A DNA stretch of 50,954 nt from Citricoccus zhacaiensis. GTDB lineage: Bacteria; Actinomycetota; Actinomycetes; Actinomycetales; Micrococcaceae. Positions 16,177 to 23,831 of the stretch are shown piece after piece (position 1 is the first letter of the stretch; every line of letters begins with the position of its first letter). The position numbers were made by a program, and so were the translations under genes. The stretch is from assembly GCF_014645315.1 (NCBI RefSeq), contig NZ_BMLQ01000013.1, positions 1-50,954 of the forward strand, read 5' to 3'. The notes under the pieces are model-generated. The model did no database searches. It saw only the letters and a program-made list of their open reading frames with translations, and was not told the DNA's origin.

Positions 16177-17247
16177 ATGGAACAGATCGAGCCCGCCCGT
16201 TCCGGGCACGTCGTGATCGGCGTCGATACCCACAAGCACATTCATGTCGCCGCGGTGATGGACTCGATCGGCGGGGTCCTGGCGACCCTCACGATCGCGA
16301 CCGACACTGCGGGGTTCAAGCAGTTGCTCGAGTGGGCGTCGTCATTCGGGAAGATCATCGCGTTCGGAATCGAAGGCACCGGCTCCTATGGTGCCGGGCT
16401 GACCTCGTTCGTCCGCCGGAACGGACACAAGGTCGTCGAGGTCTCCCGGCCCGATCGGCGGCTGCGCCGGCTGAACGGGAAGTCCGACACGCTCGACGCG
16501 GAGAACGCCGCCAGGGCAGTACTTGCCGGGTTCGCGACTGCGGTCCCGAAGACCGCTGACGGGGTGGTGGAGATGATCCGGCAGCTGAAAGTCGCCCACG
16601 ATACCGCGGTGAAAGACCGCACCGGGGCGATGGTGACGCTCAAGGCGCTGCTCGTCCACTCGGACGAAGAGCTACGGCGCGAGACGGCACGGAAAACGCA
16701 GAAGATGATCGCCCGTCACTGCGCCGCGCTCCGCCCACGCGGATTAGAGACGCCAGAGGACGCGAACCGGCACGCACTCCGATCGATCGCCAGACGCTGG
16801 ATTGCCTTGAACGAGGAGATCAAAGACCTTGAAGCGCAGATCGAGCAACTCGTCGCCCAACGCGCCCCGCACCTGCTGGACGAGTTCGGCATCGGCGTCG
16901 ATACCGCCGCAGAGATCCTCATCGTCGCCGGGGACAATCCTGAACGGATCCGCAGCGAAGCCGCATTCGCGAAGCTCGCCGGGATCAGCCCCGTGCCGGC
17001 AGGTTCCGGGATGACCAGCGGGAAGCACCGCATCAATCACGGCGGGCACCGTCAACTCAATGCCGCGATCTACAGAACCGTGATCGTCAGGATGAGATTC
17101 CACGAGCCAACAATCGCCTACGTCACCCGCCGCACAGCCGAGGGCAAAAGCAAACGCGACATCATCCGCTGCCTGAAACGCTACGTGATTCGAGAGGTCT
17201 ACCACCTCGTCAAAACCGACCCAAGAACGGGCGAAATCGCGAGTTGA
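16177..17247 (+). CDS. IS110-family DEDD/serine transposase
   Basis: Site-specific recombinase of the IS110 family, 356 residues. The N-terminal RuvC-like DEDD domain shows 'VIGVDTHKHIH' (D), 'AFGIEGTGSYG' (E) and 'KSDTLDAENAARAV' (D, D). A coiled-coil segment is around 200-235. The C-terminal transposase_20 domain contains 'AKLAGISPVPAGSGMTSGKH' with the conserved serine region and 'HGGHRQLNAAIY'. Start chosen at ATG after GAAGGAGA. The gene is intact and ends seven bases before the element's right junction, so the copy may be active. Confidence 0.93.
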   Translation: MEQIEPARSGHVVIGVDTHKHIHVAAVMDSIGGVLATLTIATDTAGFKQLLEWASSFGKIIAFGIEGTGSYGAGLTSFVRRNGHKVVEVSRPDRRLRRLNGKSDTLDAENAARAVLAGFATAVPKTADGVVEMIRQLKVAHDTAVKDRTGAMVTLKALLVHSDEELRRETARKTQKMIARHCAALRPRGLETPEDANRHALRSIARRWIALNEEIKDLEAQIEQLVAQRAPHLLDEFGIGVDTAAEILIVAGDNPERIRSEAAFAKLAGISPVPAGSGMTSGKHRINHGGHRQLNAAIYRTVIVRMRFHEPTIAYVTRRTAEGKSKRDIIRCLKRYVIREVYHLVKTDPRTGEIAS

Positions 17248-17659
17248 CAACTATAGGAGCATCAACGCCCTGGCCGAGACCGTGAATGGCTACTACAAGG
17301 CCGAACTGATCCGCGGGCCCGCCCGCGAAGGGCGCCCGTGGAAGACCGTCGAGGACGTCGAGCTCGCCACCCTCAGCTGGGTCCACTGGCACAACCAGAC
17401 CCGCCTGCACGGCTACCTGAATGACGTGCCGCCAACAGAGTTCGAGGAAACGTTCTACGCTACGAAGCGGACCGACCAGACCTTGGTCGGAATCCAATAG
17501 AACGAGTCTCCATCAGACCCAGGGCGATTCACAGGTTCGCTGCGACCCACACGAGCGGTGCCCACAACCATGACTGCCACCAAGATGTTCTCAGCGATCC
17601 ACTAGGTGTTGCTGGGCTTTGATCAGCCATGGTATCTACCTTGCTTTCCGCCTCGACAC

Positions 17660-17854
17660 GTTGGCCAGCTCGCACTCGAGGCATGCCGCACATTCGACAC
17701 CGGAGAACTGAAAGCTGTACTGCGTGGCTACCAAGCCGGCTACAACGCCAGGGCCAGCGAACTCGGGGACTACGTCGTCCGCTGGATCGAAATCAAATAC
17801 GGCATCAACGGGGCTGCCGAAGAGGAAGCCCGGATCATCCTGGCCGCGCTATAG
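17660..17854 (+). pseudogene. C-terminal fragment of a paralogue of the 28190 gene
   Basis: About 60 residues from 'LALEACRTF' to 'ARIILAAL' match the C-terminal part of the protein at 28190-28939 ('GYNARASELGDYVVRW' versus 'GYNARAADLGDYVVRW'). The homologous N-terminal region is absent; upstream sequence is unrelated and includes the promoter side of the split membrane gene. It is a truncated duplicate or the remains of a second backbone module. A start at 17606 is possible but not supported. Confidence 0.6.
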
Positions 17855-17881
17855 ACCCCATTGATTGCCAGCATCTCACTG

Positions 17882-18139
17882 TTAAGATCCAGTCACGCCT
17901 TGGTCGTTGCACTCAACTATCGGGAATCGCGCATCAACGACTTTCAGGATTTCTGCAGTGAGTTCGCCTTCAGCTTCGCTCATGTCGCCGTAGCGTACAT
18001 GTGTGCCATCAAGAGTGGCAGGTATATTCAAGGCATCAAGGATTTGCCAAAACCTACGCATGTACGCTTCGGGAGTTATGGAGTTTTCGACGTCATCAGA
18101 GGGTATCTGTAAAGTGACGCGTTTGTATTGTTCCGCCAT
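17882..18139 (-). CDS. Hypothetical protein, 85 residues
   Basis: No family recognised. A small soluble, acidic protein ('MAEQYKRVTLQIPSDDVE' start; helical middle 'PEAYMRRFWQILDALNIPA'). ATG at 18139 is preceded by AGAGGGA, a good ribosome-binding site; the frame extends upstream to 18238 without support. GC content is lower than the metal island, as in its neighbour. Same strand as and downstream of the secreted-protein gene at 18171-18515, with a 31-bp gap, so they may form an operon. Confidence 0.6.
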   Translation of the reverse strand: MAEQYKRVTLQIPSDDVENSITPEAYMRRFWQILDALNIPATLDGTHVRYGDMSEAEGELTAEILKVVDARFPIVECNDQGVTGS

Positions 18140-18170
18140 GGCGCATCCCTCTTTGTGCGGTGTCAATGGA

Positions 18171-18515
18171 CTACGGAGTATCTCGAAGCATGGGGCCCGC
18201 ATCGCTGCAATAATCCGAGACGGTGGCGATATTTCCATTTGGCGTCGATATTTTCCAGTTGCCTTTGTACTTCCCTGGCGCAGTCTTGAGGTAGTAGTTC
18301 CCTGTGCTGTACTGCGTGTCCTGCGGAAGGCCGTTCAACGTCAGGCTAATGGTGCCGGGGGTTGTCATGTATCCGGTCACGATGATTCTCTGATTGGTCG
18401 AGGGGCAGGTCAGGGAGCCGGACGCGGACTTGACGGCCGCAGTAGCGGGCGGTGCCCAGAAAAGTAGCGCGAGGATGGTGAATAGAGGAATAAGCGCTTT
18501 GCGAAGGGGTGTCAT
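18171..18515 (-). CDS. Secreted hypothetical protein
   Basis: 114 residues with a clear Sec signal peptide: basic start 'MTPLRKALIP', hydrophobic core 'LFTILALLFWAP', cleavage near 'ATA-AVKSA' (about residue 27). The mature part is about 87 residues with two cysteines ('LTCPSTNQ' and 'VSDYCSDAG'), beta-rich by appearance, likely one disulfide. No family recognised. ATG at 18515 follows GGAGAGA. Two palindromes lie 58-90 bp upstream. The GC content is clearly lower than the flanking metal genes, suggesting separate acquisition. Confidence 0.7.
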   Translation of the reverse strand: MTPLRKALIPLFTILALLFWAPPATAAVKSASGSLTCPSTNQRIIVTGYMTTPGTISLTLNGLPQDTQYSTGNYYLKTAPGKYKGNWKISTPNGNIATVSDYCSDAGPMLRDTP

Positions 18516-18572
18516 TCTTGTCTCTCCAAGGTGCGTAATGAGTCCCAGGCTGTGTTTGTTTGCGAGTGAGAG

Positions 18573-18604
18573 TAACCACCTGGTGGTTATCTGGATATTT
18601 CCAG
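18573..18604. promoter_or_regulatory. Two adjacent palindromes upstream of the secreted-protein gene
   Basis: TAACCACC-T-GGTGGTTA (18573-18589) is a perfect 17-bp palindrome. It is followed one base later by CTGGA-TATT-TCCAG (18591-18604). Both sit in the expected promoter region of the minus-strand gene starting at 18515. Operators for an unidentified repressor are likely. Confidence 0.45.
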
Positions 18605-19087
18605 TAAGTGAGCTGGATCTCAAGGCCTGACGGACAAGTCCGCCGGCGCAGCGCATGAGCAAAAGGGCCCAGCATGACCCCGAGGTCCCCGGCCAGCTCA
18701 CCAGCCTCATCAACGTCACCGCCCGAGCCGTTCAGTCCGTTCGAGAACTGCACAGCTGCCCGTGAGGCTGGCGCGGCCCCGGTCCACGCCGATTCGCTTG
18801 GGTATGCGCCCCATCTGGATGGCATTGGTGATGGAGTCGGCTGCGAGTAGTGACCGCCCAGGAAGGGTCGCGATTCGATTCAAGCCCAACCCACCATCTA
18901 AATGATTCGCGATAAACGATCGATAGACGGGAGTCCCGGCACCGCAGCGATTCCCGCTTCAGCCCATCCCGTCATCCGCGAGTTCTCAGCCCGTGAAATT
19001 CCTGAATAACGGGTATCAGTCAGGTTGGCCGCATCAAAGGGTGCCTCTTGGAGTTTTTGGGAGTGACGCGTGGCTCCATTGTGGCGG
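18605..19087. other. Non-coding or decayed stretch, nothing recognisable
   Basis: About 480 bp without a supported gene. Frames here have no start context, no domain and no bias. The last bases are the flank GGCGG (19083-19087) of a Tn402-type end. Confidence 0.5.
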
Positions 19088-19134
19088 TGTCAGTTTCAGA
19101 AGTCGACGGCACTGATATCAGAAGTGGCCTTCAC
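19088..19134 (+). repeat. Tn402/Tn5053-family terminal repeat (IRi-like) with a second TniA-type site
   Basis: The 25-bp end (19088-19112) starts TGTCAGTTTCAGAAGTCG and ends GGCAC, matching the ends at 35459 and 50624 in length and pattern. A direct repeat of the inner motif follows: CAGAAGTCGACGGCAC (19097-19112) and CAGAAGTGGCCTTCAC (19119-19134). Multiple TniA-binding repeats near the tips are typical of this family. Flank GGCGG. Confidence 0.75.
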
Positions 19135-19225
19135 GGATCGCCATGGTGACGTCGGAGGTGTTCCGTAGGGGGATGCTCCAGCGGGTCTCCGCGGTTCAAT
19201 TGGTCCAACGTTGCACGATTATTCG

Positions 19226-19834
19226 ATGGACGATATGCAGCTGCTGGTCGCTTCCGTCGGTGTCGCTGGAACACTTGCTGGAGCGCTTTTGAGCCAGCTA
19301 TTGGCGGGCAGGGCTGAGAAACAGCGACGTGTCGCGGAGAATCAATCTCGGTGGCTGGCCGATTCCCTCCGCGTCAACACCCGGCTTCTAGCCGGGTCGT
19401 TGAGCCTCGAACGGGACATGTGGTCCGCTGCTGCGCAGCTTGATCGAGATAATCGACCGGTGCGCATGCCTGCCCACACCACCATCCTGCTAACGCCCGA
19501 GCAAGGCATTCCCGGAGTATTCGACCGGGTCACACGCGCCATTCTCGTCGAGGCGGTCGAGGAAGCGTTCGAGCGTCTCGACGTGCTGGAAGAGGTGGCC
19601 GCCGAGATTGCTCTCGTCGGCACGGTAGAAGAAGTCAGCTCTGCCCACGCCCTGCACGAGGCGCTGTGGGATGTTGTCGGCGGACTGGAGAGCTATCAAG
19701 CATTCGATGTTGTAGCTGACGCCGTCGAGCGTGCTCGGGCGGCGCGCGACAACTTCACGAGAGCGTCGCGGATGGCGCTGCGCTCTAGCGGCGAGTCGAT
19801 TCAAGTCGACTCGCGTCCTCGCCGTCTCATATGA
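19226..19834 (+). CDS. Hypothetical membrane-anchored protein inside the first Tn402-type segment
   Basis: No family recognised. 202 residues: an N-terminal hydrophobic helix ('LLVASVGVAGTLAGALLSQL', about 4-23), then a basic turn ('RAEKQRRVAENQSR') and a long helical cytosolic domain to the end. Starts possible at TTG 19211, ATG 19226 or ATG 19235; no clear ribosome-binding site. It lies between a Tn402-type end and tniR/res, the position of passenger genes in this family, so it is probably cargo. Confidence 0.6.
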   Translation: MDDMQLLVASVGVAGTLAGALLSQLLAGRAEKQRRVAENQSRWLADSLRVNTRLLAGSLSLERDMWSAAAQLDRDNRPVRMPAHTTILLTPEQGIPGVFDRVTRAILVEAVEEAFERLDVLEEVAAEIALVGTVEEVSSAHALHEALWDVVGGLESYQAFDVVADAVERARAARDNFTRASRMALRSSGESIQVDSRPRRLI

Positions 19835-19975
19835 GGAATCCCCACCGGTAGAACATCAGACCAGTCGATGGGCACGTGATCGAGCGTCCCGCAAGACCCG
19901 CCCGGTGGCTCGTCCCACAACGGTGCGCCATACGGGGCACCCATAGACAGGCCTCCCGTCAGGACTCCGCGGTGG

Positions 19976-20593
19976 TCATCGGCGCTGGGTCAGCACCTTG
20001 TTGCCGGCCTCGCGGAGTTCCCCGGTGGGCGAGACGTGACGGTAAAGCGTCTGGCGGGTGATGCCCAGTTCCTTGCACAGCGCGCTGACGTTGGTGTCCT
20101 TCTTCCCCATCGACGCCATGGCCAGGCGGATCTTGGCGGGGGTCATCTTGTAGGGCCTGCCGCCCTTGCGACCTCGAGCGCGGGCCGAGGCCAGGCCGGC
20201 CTTGGTGCGTTCGGAGATCAGCTCGCGTTCGAACTCGGCCAGGGCGGCGAAGATGCCGAACACGAGCTTGCCCGAGGCGGTGGTGGTGTCGATGGCCGCG
20301 CCCTGGCCGGTGAGCACCTTCAGGCCCACACCGCGCTCGGTGAGATCGTGGACGATGTTGACCAGGTGGCGCAGGTCCCGGCCGAGCCGGTCGAGCTTCC
20401 ACACCAGCAGGGTGTCCCCGTCCCGCAGTGCCTTCAGGCAGGCGGCCAGGTGGGGGCGGTCGTCACTTTTGCCGGATGCCTTGTCCTCATACAGTGCCTC
20501 GGGCTCCACCCCGGCTTCAAGCAGGGCATCGCGCTGCAGGTCGGTGGCCTGGGATCCGTCAGCTTTCGACACCCGCATGTACCCGACCAGCAC
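19976..20593 (-). CDS. tniR: Serine recombinase/resolvase (TniR-like), first copy
   Basis: Small serine recombinase of the resolvase/invertase type, 205 residues from GTG 20593. The catalytic domain begins 'LVGYMRVSKADGSQATDLQR' with the nucleophile Ser9 in 'MRVS'; 'VWKLDRLGRDLRHL' holds the conserved arginines. The C-terminal helix-turn-helix is 'ALCKELGITRQTLYRHVSP'. It is about 85-90% identical by eye to the copy at 42061. The upstream 20594-20725 is its res region. It resolves cointegrates in Tn5053-type transposition. Its orientation is opposite to the second copy. Confidence 0.9.
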   Translation of the reverse strand: MLVGYMRVSKADGSQATDLQRDALLEAGVEPEALYEDKASGKSDDRPHLAACLKALRDGDTLLVWKLDRLGRDLRHLVNIVHDLTERGVGLKVLTGQGAAIDTTTASGKLVFGIFAALAEFERELISERTKAGLASARARGRKGGRPYKMTPAKIRLAMASMGKKDTNVSALCKELGITRQTLYRHVSPTGELREAGNKVLTQRR

Positions 20594-20725
20594 GCCATAC
20601 CTCCGATGTCATTTATTCGATCGTTTACGTGACAGACGACTCGCAACTCGCGAAGTATTGCAAAGTTGTCACATAACCCGTCATCTATTCTACGTCTCGC
20701 AGACGGTGGCGTAGACGATCAATGT
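20594..20725 (-). other. res site and promoter of the first tniR
   Basis: The sequence upstream of the recombinase aligns with that upstream of the second copy (41945-42060), in inverted orientation. Shared blocks include TGTCACGTAAACGA and GTAGAATA..ACGGGT. TGTCA (20607-20611) and TGACA (20630-20634) form one inverted arm pair. This is the expected recombination site of the resolvase. Confidence 0.7.
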
Positions 20726-20792
20726 GATAGCCAATCCGGGGCAGTTTCAAACTCCTAGCATTTTCTCGCGCGAACCCGTGCGAGCGATCAGA

Positions 20793-20835
20793 TGAGTATT
20801 CGGACTCTTCAGAGCCACCGATTATTGCGGTTCAC
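20793..20835 (+). repeat. Solo IS21-type terminal sequence, remnant
   Basis: TGAGTATTCGGACTCTTCAG.. (from 20793) followed by GAGCCACC and TATTGCGG resembles both ends of the IS21 element at 38470-41061. No IS21 gene is near, so this looks like the footprint of a deleted element. The rest of 20726-20999 holds no recognisable gene. Confidence 0.5.
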
Positions 20836-20999
20836 AGGTGCTCGTAGACGAGGGTCAAAACGAAGCGTCAACAAACGGTCGATTGTCGACCGAGGCTGAA
20901 GAGCCCAAACTTCGACCTACGTCAGATCCTCAGCGGCTGAGTTCGCGACCTGCTTAGACGTTCAACGAGCGGTGAGTAGCTGTATATAGGATCACAGCT

Positions 21000-21539
21000 A
21001 TGGATATGCAGAGGATGCTGAAGGCAACTGCCACGGTATGGATCACATGGGGCACATCCTTTGTTGCACTTCTGATTACGCTCACCCCCCTGATTCCGTC
21101 CATTGGGGGACAGATTGTGGCTTGCGTTGTAGTCGCAGCTCTCGCGGCGGTCAGCATCTTCCGAGACTTTCTGGTCCAGCGAGACAGGGACGCCTTGGAA
21201 TCCTCTGCAACCAAACCGTTTGATGAATGGGAGAGGCAGTTCAATCGTTTGAACGATTCCATCAACGTTCACGACGACAACGTTGAGAAACGGGCGCAAG
21301 AATGGAGAAGTGCCGAGGCAACCTGGACCCTCGGGTCGTCGGACATGCGGAAAGTTCAACGCAAACTCGCTGACACGGCCAAGAAGCAGTGGAAAACCGC
21401 ATTGCGAGACCGCGAGAATGCCCGGGCCGATCTGCGGAAGATGAGAAATAACCTAACGCGATTGACCGGAGTCGCGCTAGAAACTAATAGAAAGACACGA
21501 CTTTCTGAAGAGGAAGCGTCCCCCGCAGGTGGCAACTAG
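21000..21539 (+). CDS. Hypothetical two-helix membrane protein with coiled coil
   Basis: No family recognised. 179 residues: two close hydrophobic helices (about 9-30 and 37-52, 'GQIVACVVVAALAAVSIF') and then a charged, heptad-rich cytosolic region (about 60-165) likely to form a coiled coil. ATG at 21000 with TATATAGGAT about 15 bp upstream as a -10 region. It lies 140 bp before the type III methyltransferase on the same strand. It may be an accessory of that defence locus, but nothing beyond position supports it. Lower GC than the Res gene. Confidence 0.6.
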   Translation: MDMQRMLKATATVWITWGTSFVALLITLTPLIPSIGGQIVACVVVAALAAVSIFRDFLVQRDRDALESSATKPFDEWERQFNRLNDSINVHDDNVEKRAQEWRSAEATWTLGSSDMRKVQRKLADTAKKQWKTALRDRENARADLRKMRNNLTRLTGVALETNRKTRLSEEEASPAGGN

Positions 21540-21679
21540 GGGCGTTTTGCGGACGAAGGAGTGCCTCTCCTGGCACCGGTCAGCGACTCGCACGACGAAT
21601 GTCATCGTTGCCGTTGTTGCGATACTGAAGTGTCGGCTCGGACCACCCGCGAGCTGGATTCGAGAAGGGAACCCGCACG

Positions 21680-23827
21680 GTGTCACGACTGACCGACCTT
21701 ATCCGTCAGGCCAAGGAGAAGGACCCTGCCCTTGGCCAGGACCTTGAAGCTGAGTTCGCGGCGTTGTCGAGCCGTCGGCAGTTTGGCCTGAACTTCGAGC
21801 GTCACCAGCCCGAAGCCGTGGAGCTTCCGGGACGCATGCCCCGAAAAGGCGACAAGGTCCGGGTCCTCCCGCCGCGCGGTTCCACTATTGCCGGGGACCA
21901 GCGACTCTGGAATGTCGCCGGCATCGCGTCAGTGGATGGCATGGATCTTGCTCGCCTCCAGATCACGGACGACAACGGCGCTGTGCTCGAAAGTGCAGAC
22001 CAGCCCGTTGACGACGTCATAGTCGTAGCCGAGTTTCGCGATCCCATCTATCCAGGACTCGTATCCACTGGGCGGGTGGAGCGCGGTGGCGGCAAACCCC
22101 ATCACGCCGTCATCAACGCAGAGAACTTTCACGCTCTCCAGACACTCCAGTTCACCCACCGCGGCAAGGTCGACGCGATCTACATCGACCCGCCCTATAA
22201 CACCGGAGCTAAGGACTGGAAGTACAACAACGATTACGTTGACGGCGAGGACATCTATCGCCATTCCAAGTGGTTGGCGTTCATGGAACGTAGGCTCAAA
22301 GTCGCCCGCGAGCTTCTCAATCCTGATGACTCTGTCCTTATCGTCACGATTGATGAGAAGGAAATCCATCGCCTAGGGCTCCTTTTGGAGCAAACCTTCC
22401 CAGAAGCCTCAGTTCAGATGGTCAGTGCAGTGATTGCTCCGCAGGGGAGCAGCCGGGGTGTCGCTTTCAAACGGTCTGAAGAGTACATTTTCTTTGCCCT
22501 GTTCGGTGCTGCCAGCGTGACACCCCTGCGTCTCGGACCCGAGTGGGGAGGGTCTAACCCCACCAAGACCGTACGCGGAGCGATTCACTGGGCAAGTTTG
22601 AAGCGTACTGGCACCGGAGCCACCAGGGCAGATCGACCTGGGATGTACTATCCCATATTTGTTTCTGAGAATGGCGCTGGATTCCATTCCGTCGGCCACC
22701 CTTTGGGATCCCACGAGGCGCGTGAAGACATCCCTGTTCCACCCGGCTGCGTAGCTGTCTGGCCGATTCGACGAGATGGTTCAGAAGGTCGGTGGCAGGT
22801 CGGGCCGGATTCCCTCGAAGAACTGTTTTCCGTGGGCCACGCCAGGCTAGGGAAAGCTAATGGCGAGAACACTGCTATCGCCTACCTAAAGAGTGGGGAG
22901 CGTAAGAAGATCCTCTCCGGCGAGTACATAGTGACCGGTCGTCGGAGCGATGGCTCCGTAATAACTGACCATGAAGAGAACTCAGACTTTGGAGCGGAGC
23001 ATCGTCCAACGACAGTCTGGAATGTAGGCAGCCATAGTGCGGGTCACCACGGTTCCAATCTGCTTAGGGTTCTCCTGCCGGGGCGCAAGTTCCCCTTCCC
23101 TAAGTCCCTCTACGCAGTCGAGGATGCGCTGCGTTTCTTCATCAAGAACAAGCCGAATGCCGTGGTGCTGGATTTCTTCGCGGGATCAGGGACTACGGCA
23201 CACGCAGTGATGCGCCTCAACAAGCAGGATGACGGGCAGCGGCAGTGCATCTCGGTAACTAACAATGAGGTGAGCGCCGACGAACAGGGGCGCCTCCGGA
23301 GAACAGGCCTTAGACCCGGAGACTCCGAGTGGGAGGTGCACGGAATCTGCGACTACATCACGAAGCCGAGAATTGAAGCTGCCATCACGGGCCGCACGTC
23401 GAGCGGAGATCCAATCAAGGGCGACTACAAGTTCACCGATCAATTTTCCATGGCTGAGGGCCTTGATGAGAACGTGGAGTTCTTCACGCTGACCTATGAG
23501 TCGCCCTGGCGTGTGGCAAGGGGTCGGGCCTTCGACGCAGTGGCGCCGTTGCTGTGGATGCGTGCCGGGTCCGAGGGGCAGCGGATCGACGAGATTCCGG
23601 CGGCGGGCTGGGACATGGTCGATGTGTACGGCGTCATCGCGGACCTGGACCAGACAGGACCGTTCCTGGAGGCGGTGACGTGCTCGGAGCGGGTGCGAAT
23701 GGTGTTCGTCGTGACCGATGACGACCGGGCCTTTCAGTCGGTGTGCGCGGTACTTCCGGAGCGGGTGGAGCCGGTGCGGTTGTACGAGTCGTATTTGCGG
23801 AATTTCGAGATCAAGGGACGGGACTGA
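21680..23827 (+). CDS. mod: Type III restriction-modification DNA adenine methyltransferase (Mod)
   Basis: Modification and recognition subunit of a type III RM system, 715 residues from GTG 21680 (GAGAAGGGA upstream). It is a beta-class amino-methyltransferase: catalytic motif IV 'YIDPPYNTGAKDW' at about 167-180, then a long target-recognition region (about 190-495), then SAM motif I 'VVLDFFAGSGTTAHAV' at about 493-508. GC is around 55% until about 23,490 and then jumps to about 68% like the Res gene, so the recognition part looks imported. Four bases separate it from the helicase gene, so they are one operon. Confidence 0.92.
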   Translation: MSRLTDLIRQAKEKDPALGQDLEAEFAALSSRRQFGLNFERHQPEAVELPGRMPRKGDKVRVLPPRGSTIAGDQRLWNVAGIASVDGMDLARLQITDDNGAVLESADQPVDDVIVVAEFRDPIYPGLVSTGRVERGGGKPHHAVINAENFHALQTLQFTHRGKVDAIYIDPPYNTGAKDWKYNNDYVDGEDIYRHSKWLAFMERRLKVARELLNPDDSVLIVTIDEKEIHRLGLLLEQTFPEASVQMVSAVIAPQGSSRGVAFKRSEEYIFFALFGAASVTPLRLGPEWGGSNPTKTVRGAIHWASLKRTGTGATRADRPGMYYPIFVSENGAGFHSVGHPLGSHEAREDIPVPPGCVAVWPIRRDGSEGRWQVGPDSLEELFSVGHARLGKANGENTAIAYLKSGERKKILSGEYIVTGRRSDGSVITDHEENSDFGAEHRPTTVWNVGSHSAGHHGSNLLRVLLPGRKFPFPKSLYAVEDALRFFIKNKPNAVVLDFFAGSGTTAHAVMRLNKQDDGQRQCISVTNNEVSADEQGRLRRTGLRPGDSEWEVHGICDYITKPRIEAAITGRTSSGDPIKGDYKFTDQFSMAEGLDENVEFFTLTYESPWRVARGRAFDAVAPLLWMRAGSEGQRIDEIPAAGWDMVDVYGVIADLDQTGPFLEAVTCSERVRMVFVVTDDDRAFQSVCAVLPERVEPVRLYESYLRNFEIKGRD

Positions 23828-23831
23828 ACCG

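Larger units (their letters stand above)
15919..17254 (+). mobile_element. IS110-family insertion sequence nested in IS3 orfB
   Basis: The element replaces nothing. Left junction is ..CTACGAT then TGTCAG (15921); right junction is GTTGACAACTAT (17243-17254) then AGGAGC. The dinucleotide AT occurs at both junctions (15919-15920 and 17253-17254) and is the likely crossover core. There are no long terminal inverted repeats, as expected for IS110. It contains a 256-bp left non-coding segment and one DEDD transposase. Confidence 0.85.
15177..17500 (+). pseudogene. IS3-family transposase OrfB, interrupted by IS110
   Basis: DDE integrase-fold transposase in the -1 frame of OrfA. The 5' part (to 15920) includes the HTH_21 region 'STYYSAKSRAPS', 'NYRVYGARKIWKA' and the first catalytic Asp in 'LWVTDLTYVPTW', then 'CHSDAGSQFTS' (second Asp). 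It stops at 'GDSYD', where the IS110 element enters. The frame resumes at 17255 with 'RSINALAETVNGYYKAELI' (catalytic Glu) and ends at 17500. Joined across the AT core, 'GDSYD-RSINALAE' restores the family consensus exactly. Confidence 0.85.
14821..17531 (+). mobile_element. IS3-family insertion sequence, itself interrupted by an IS110-family element
   Basis: Ends are imperfect inverted repeats of about 28 bp: TGAATCGCCCTGGGT plus TGGAGACTC on the left (14821-14849) and the complementary pattern on the right (17504-17531). A 3-bp direct repeat CAG flanks it (14818-14820 and 17532-17534). It carries orfA and a frameshift-expressed orfB of IS3 type. Without the IS110 insert the element would be about 1.38 kb. 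Inactive unless the inner element leaves precisely. Confidence 0.88.
14554..17630 (-). pseudogene. Small membrane protein gene split by the IS3-family insertion
   Basis: If the IS (14821-17531) and one copy of the 3-bp target repeat CAG are removed, a single 120-residue frame appears. It runs from an ATG at 17630 through 32 codons to 17535, then continues at 14820 to the TGA at 14554. The joined product has about three hydrophobic helices, for example 'WLWAPLVWVAANLMFGLVSY' across the junction, 'AAWLLILVPVFMWVNLMLA' and 'IFLLGPFAFELLL'. No family recognised. The frame restoration independently confirms the IS ends. Today only the 87-residue C-terminal part (from ATG 14817) could be read. Confidence 0.7.

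Noticed and set aside
19976-20593. First recombinase as a phage-tail or flagellar-type invertase
   Set aside because: Its sequence, res region and nearby Tn402 end match the TniR copy at 42061, so a transposon resolvase is the simpler call.
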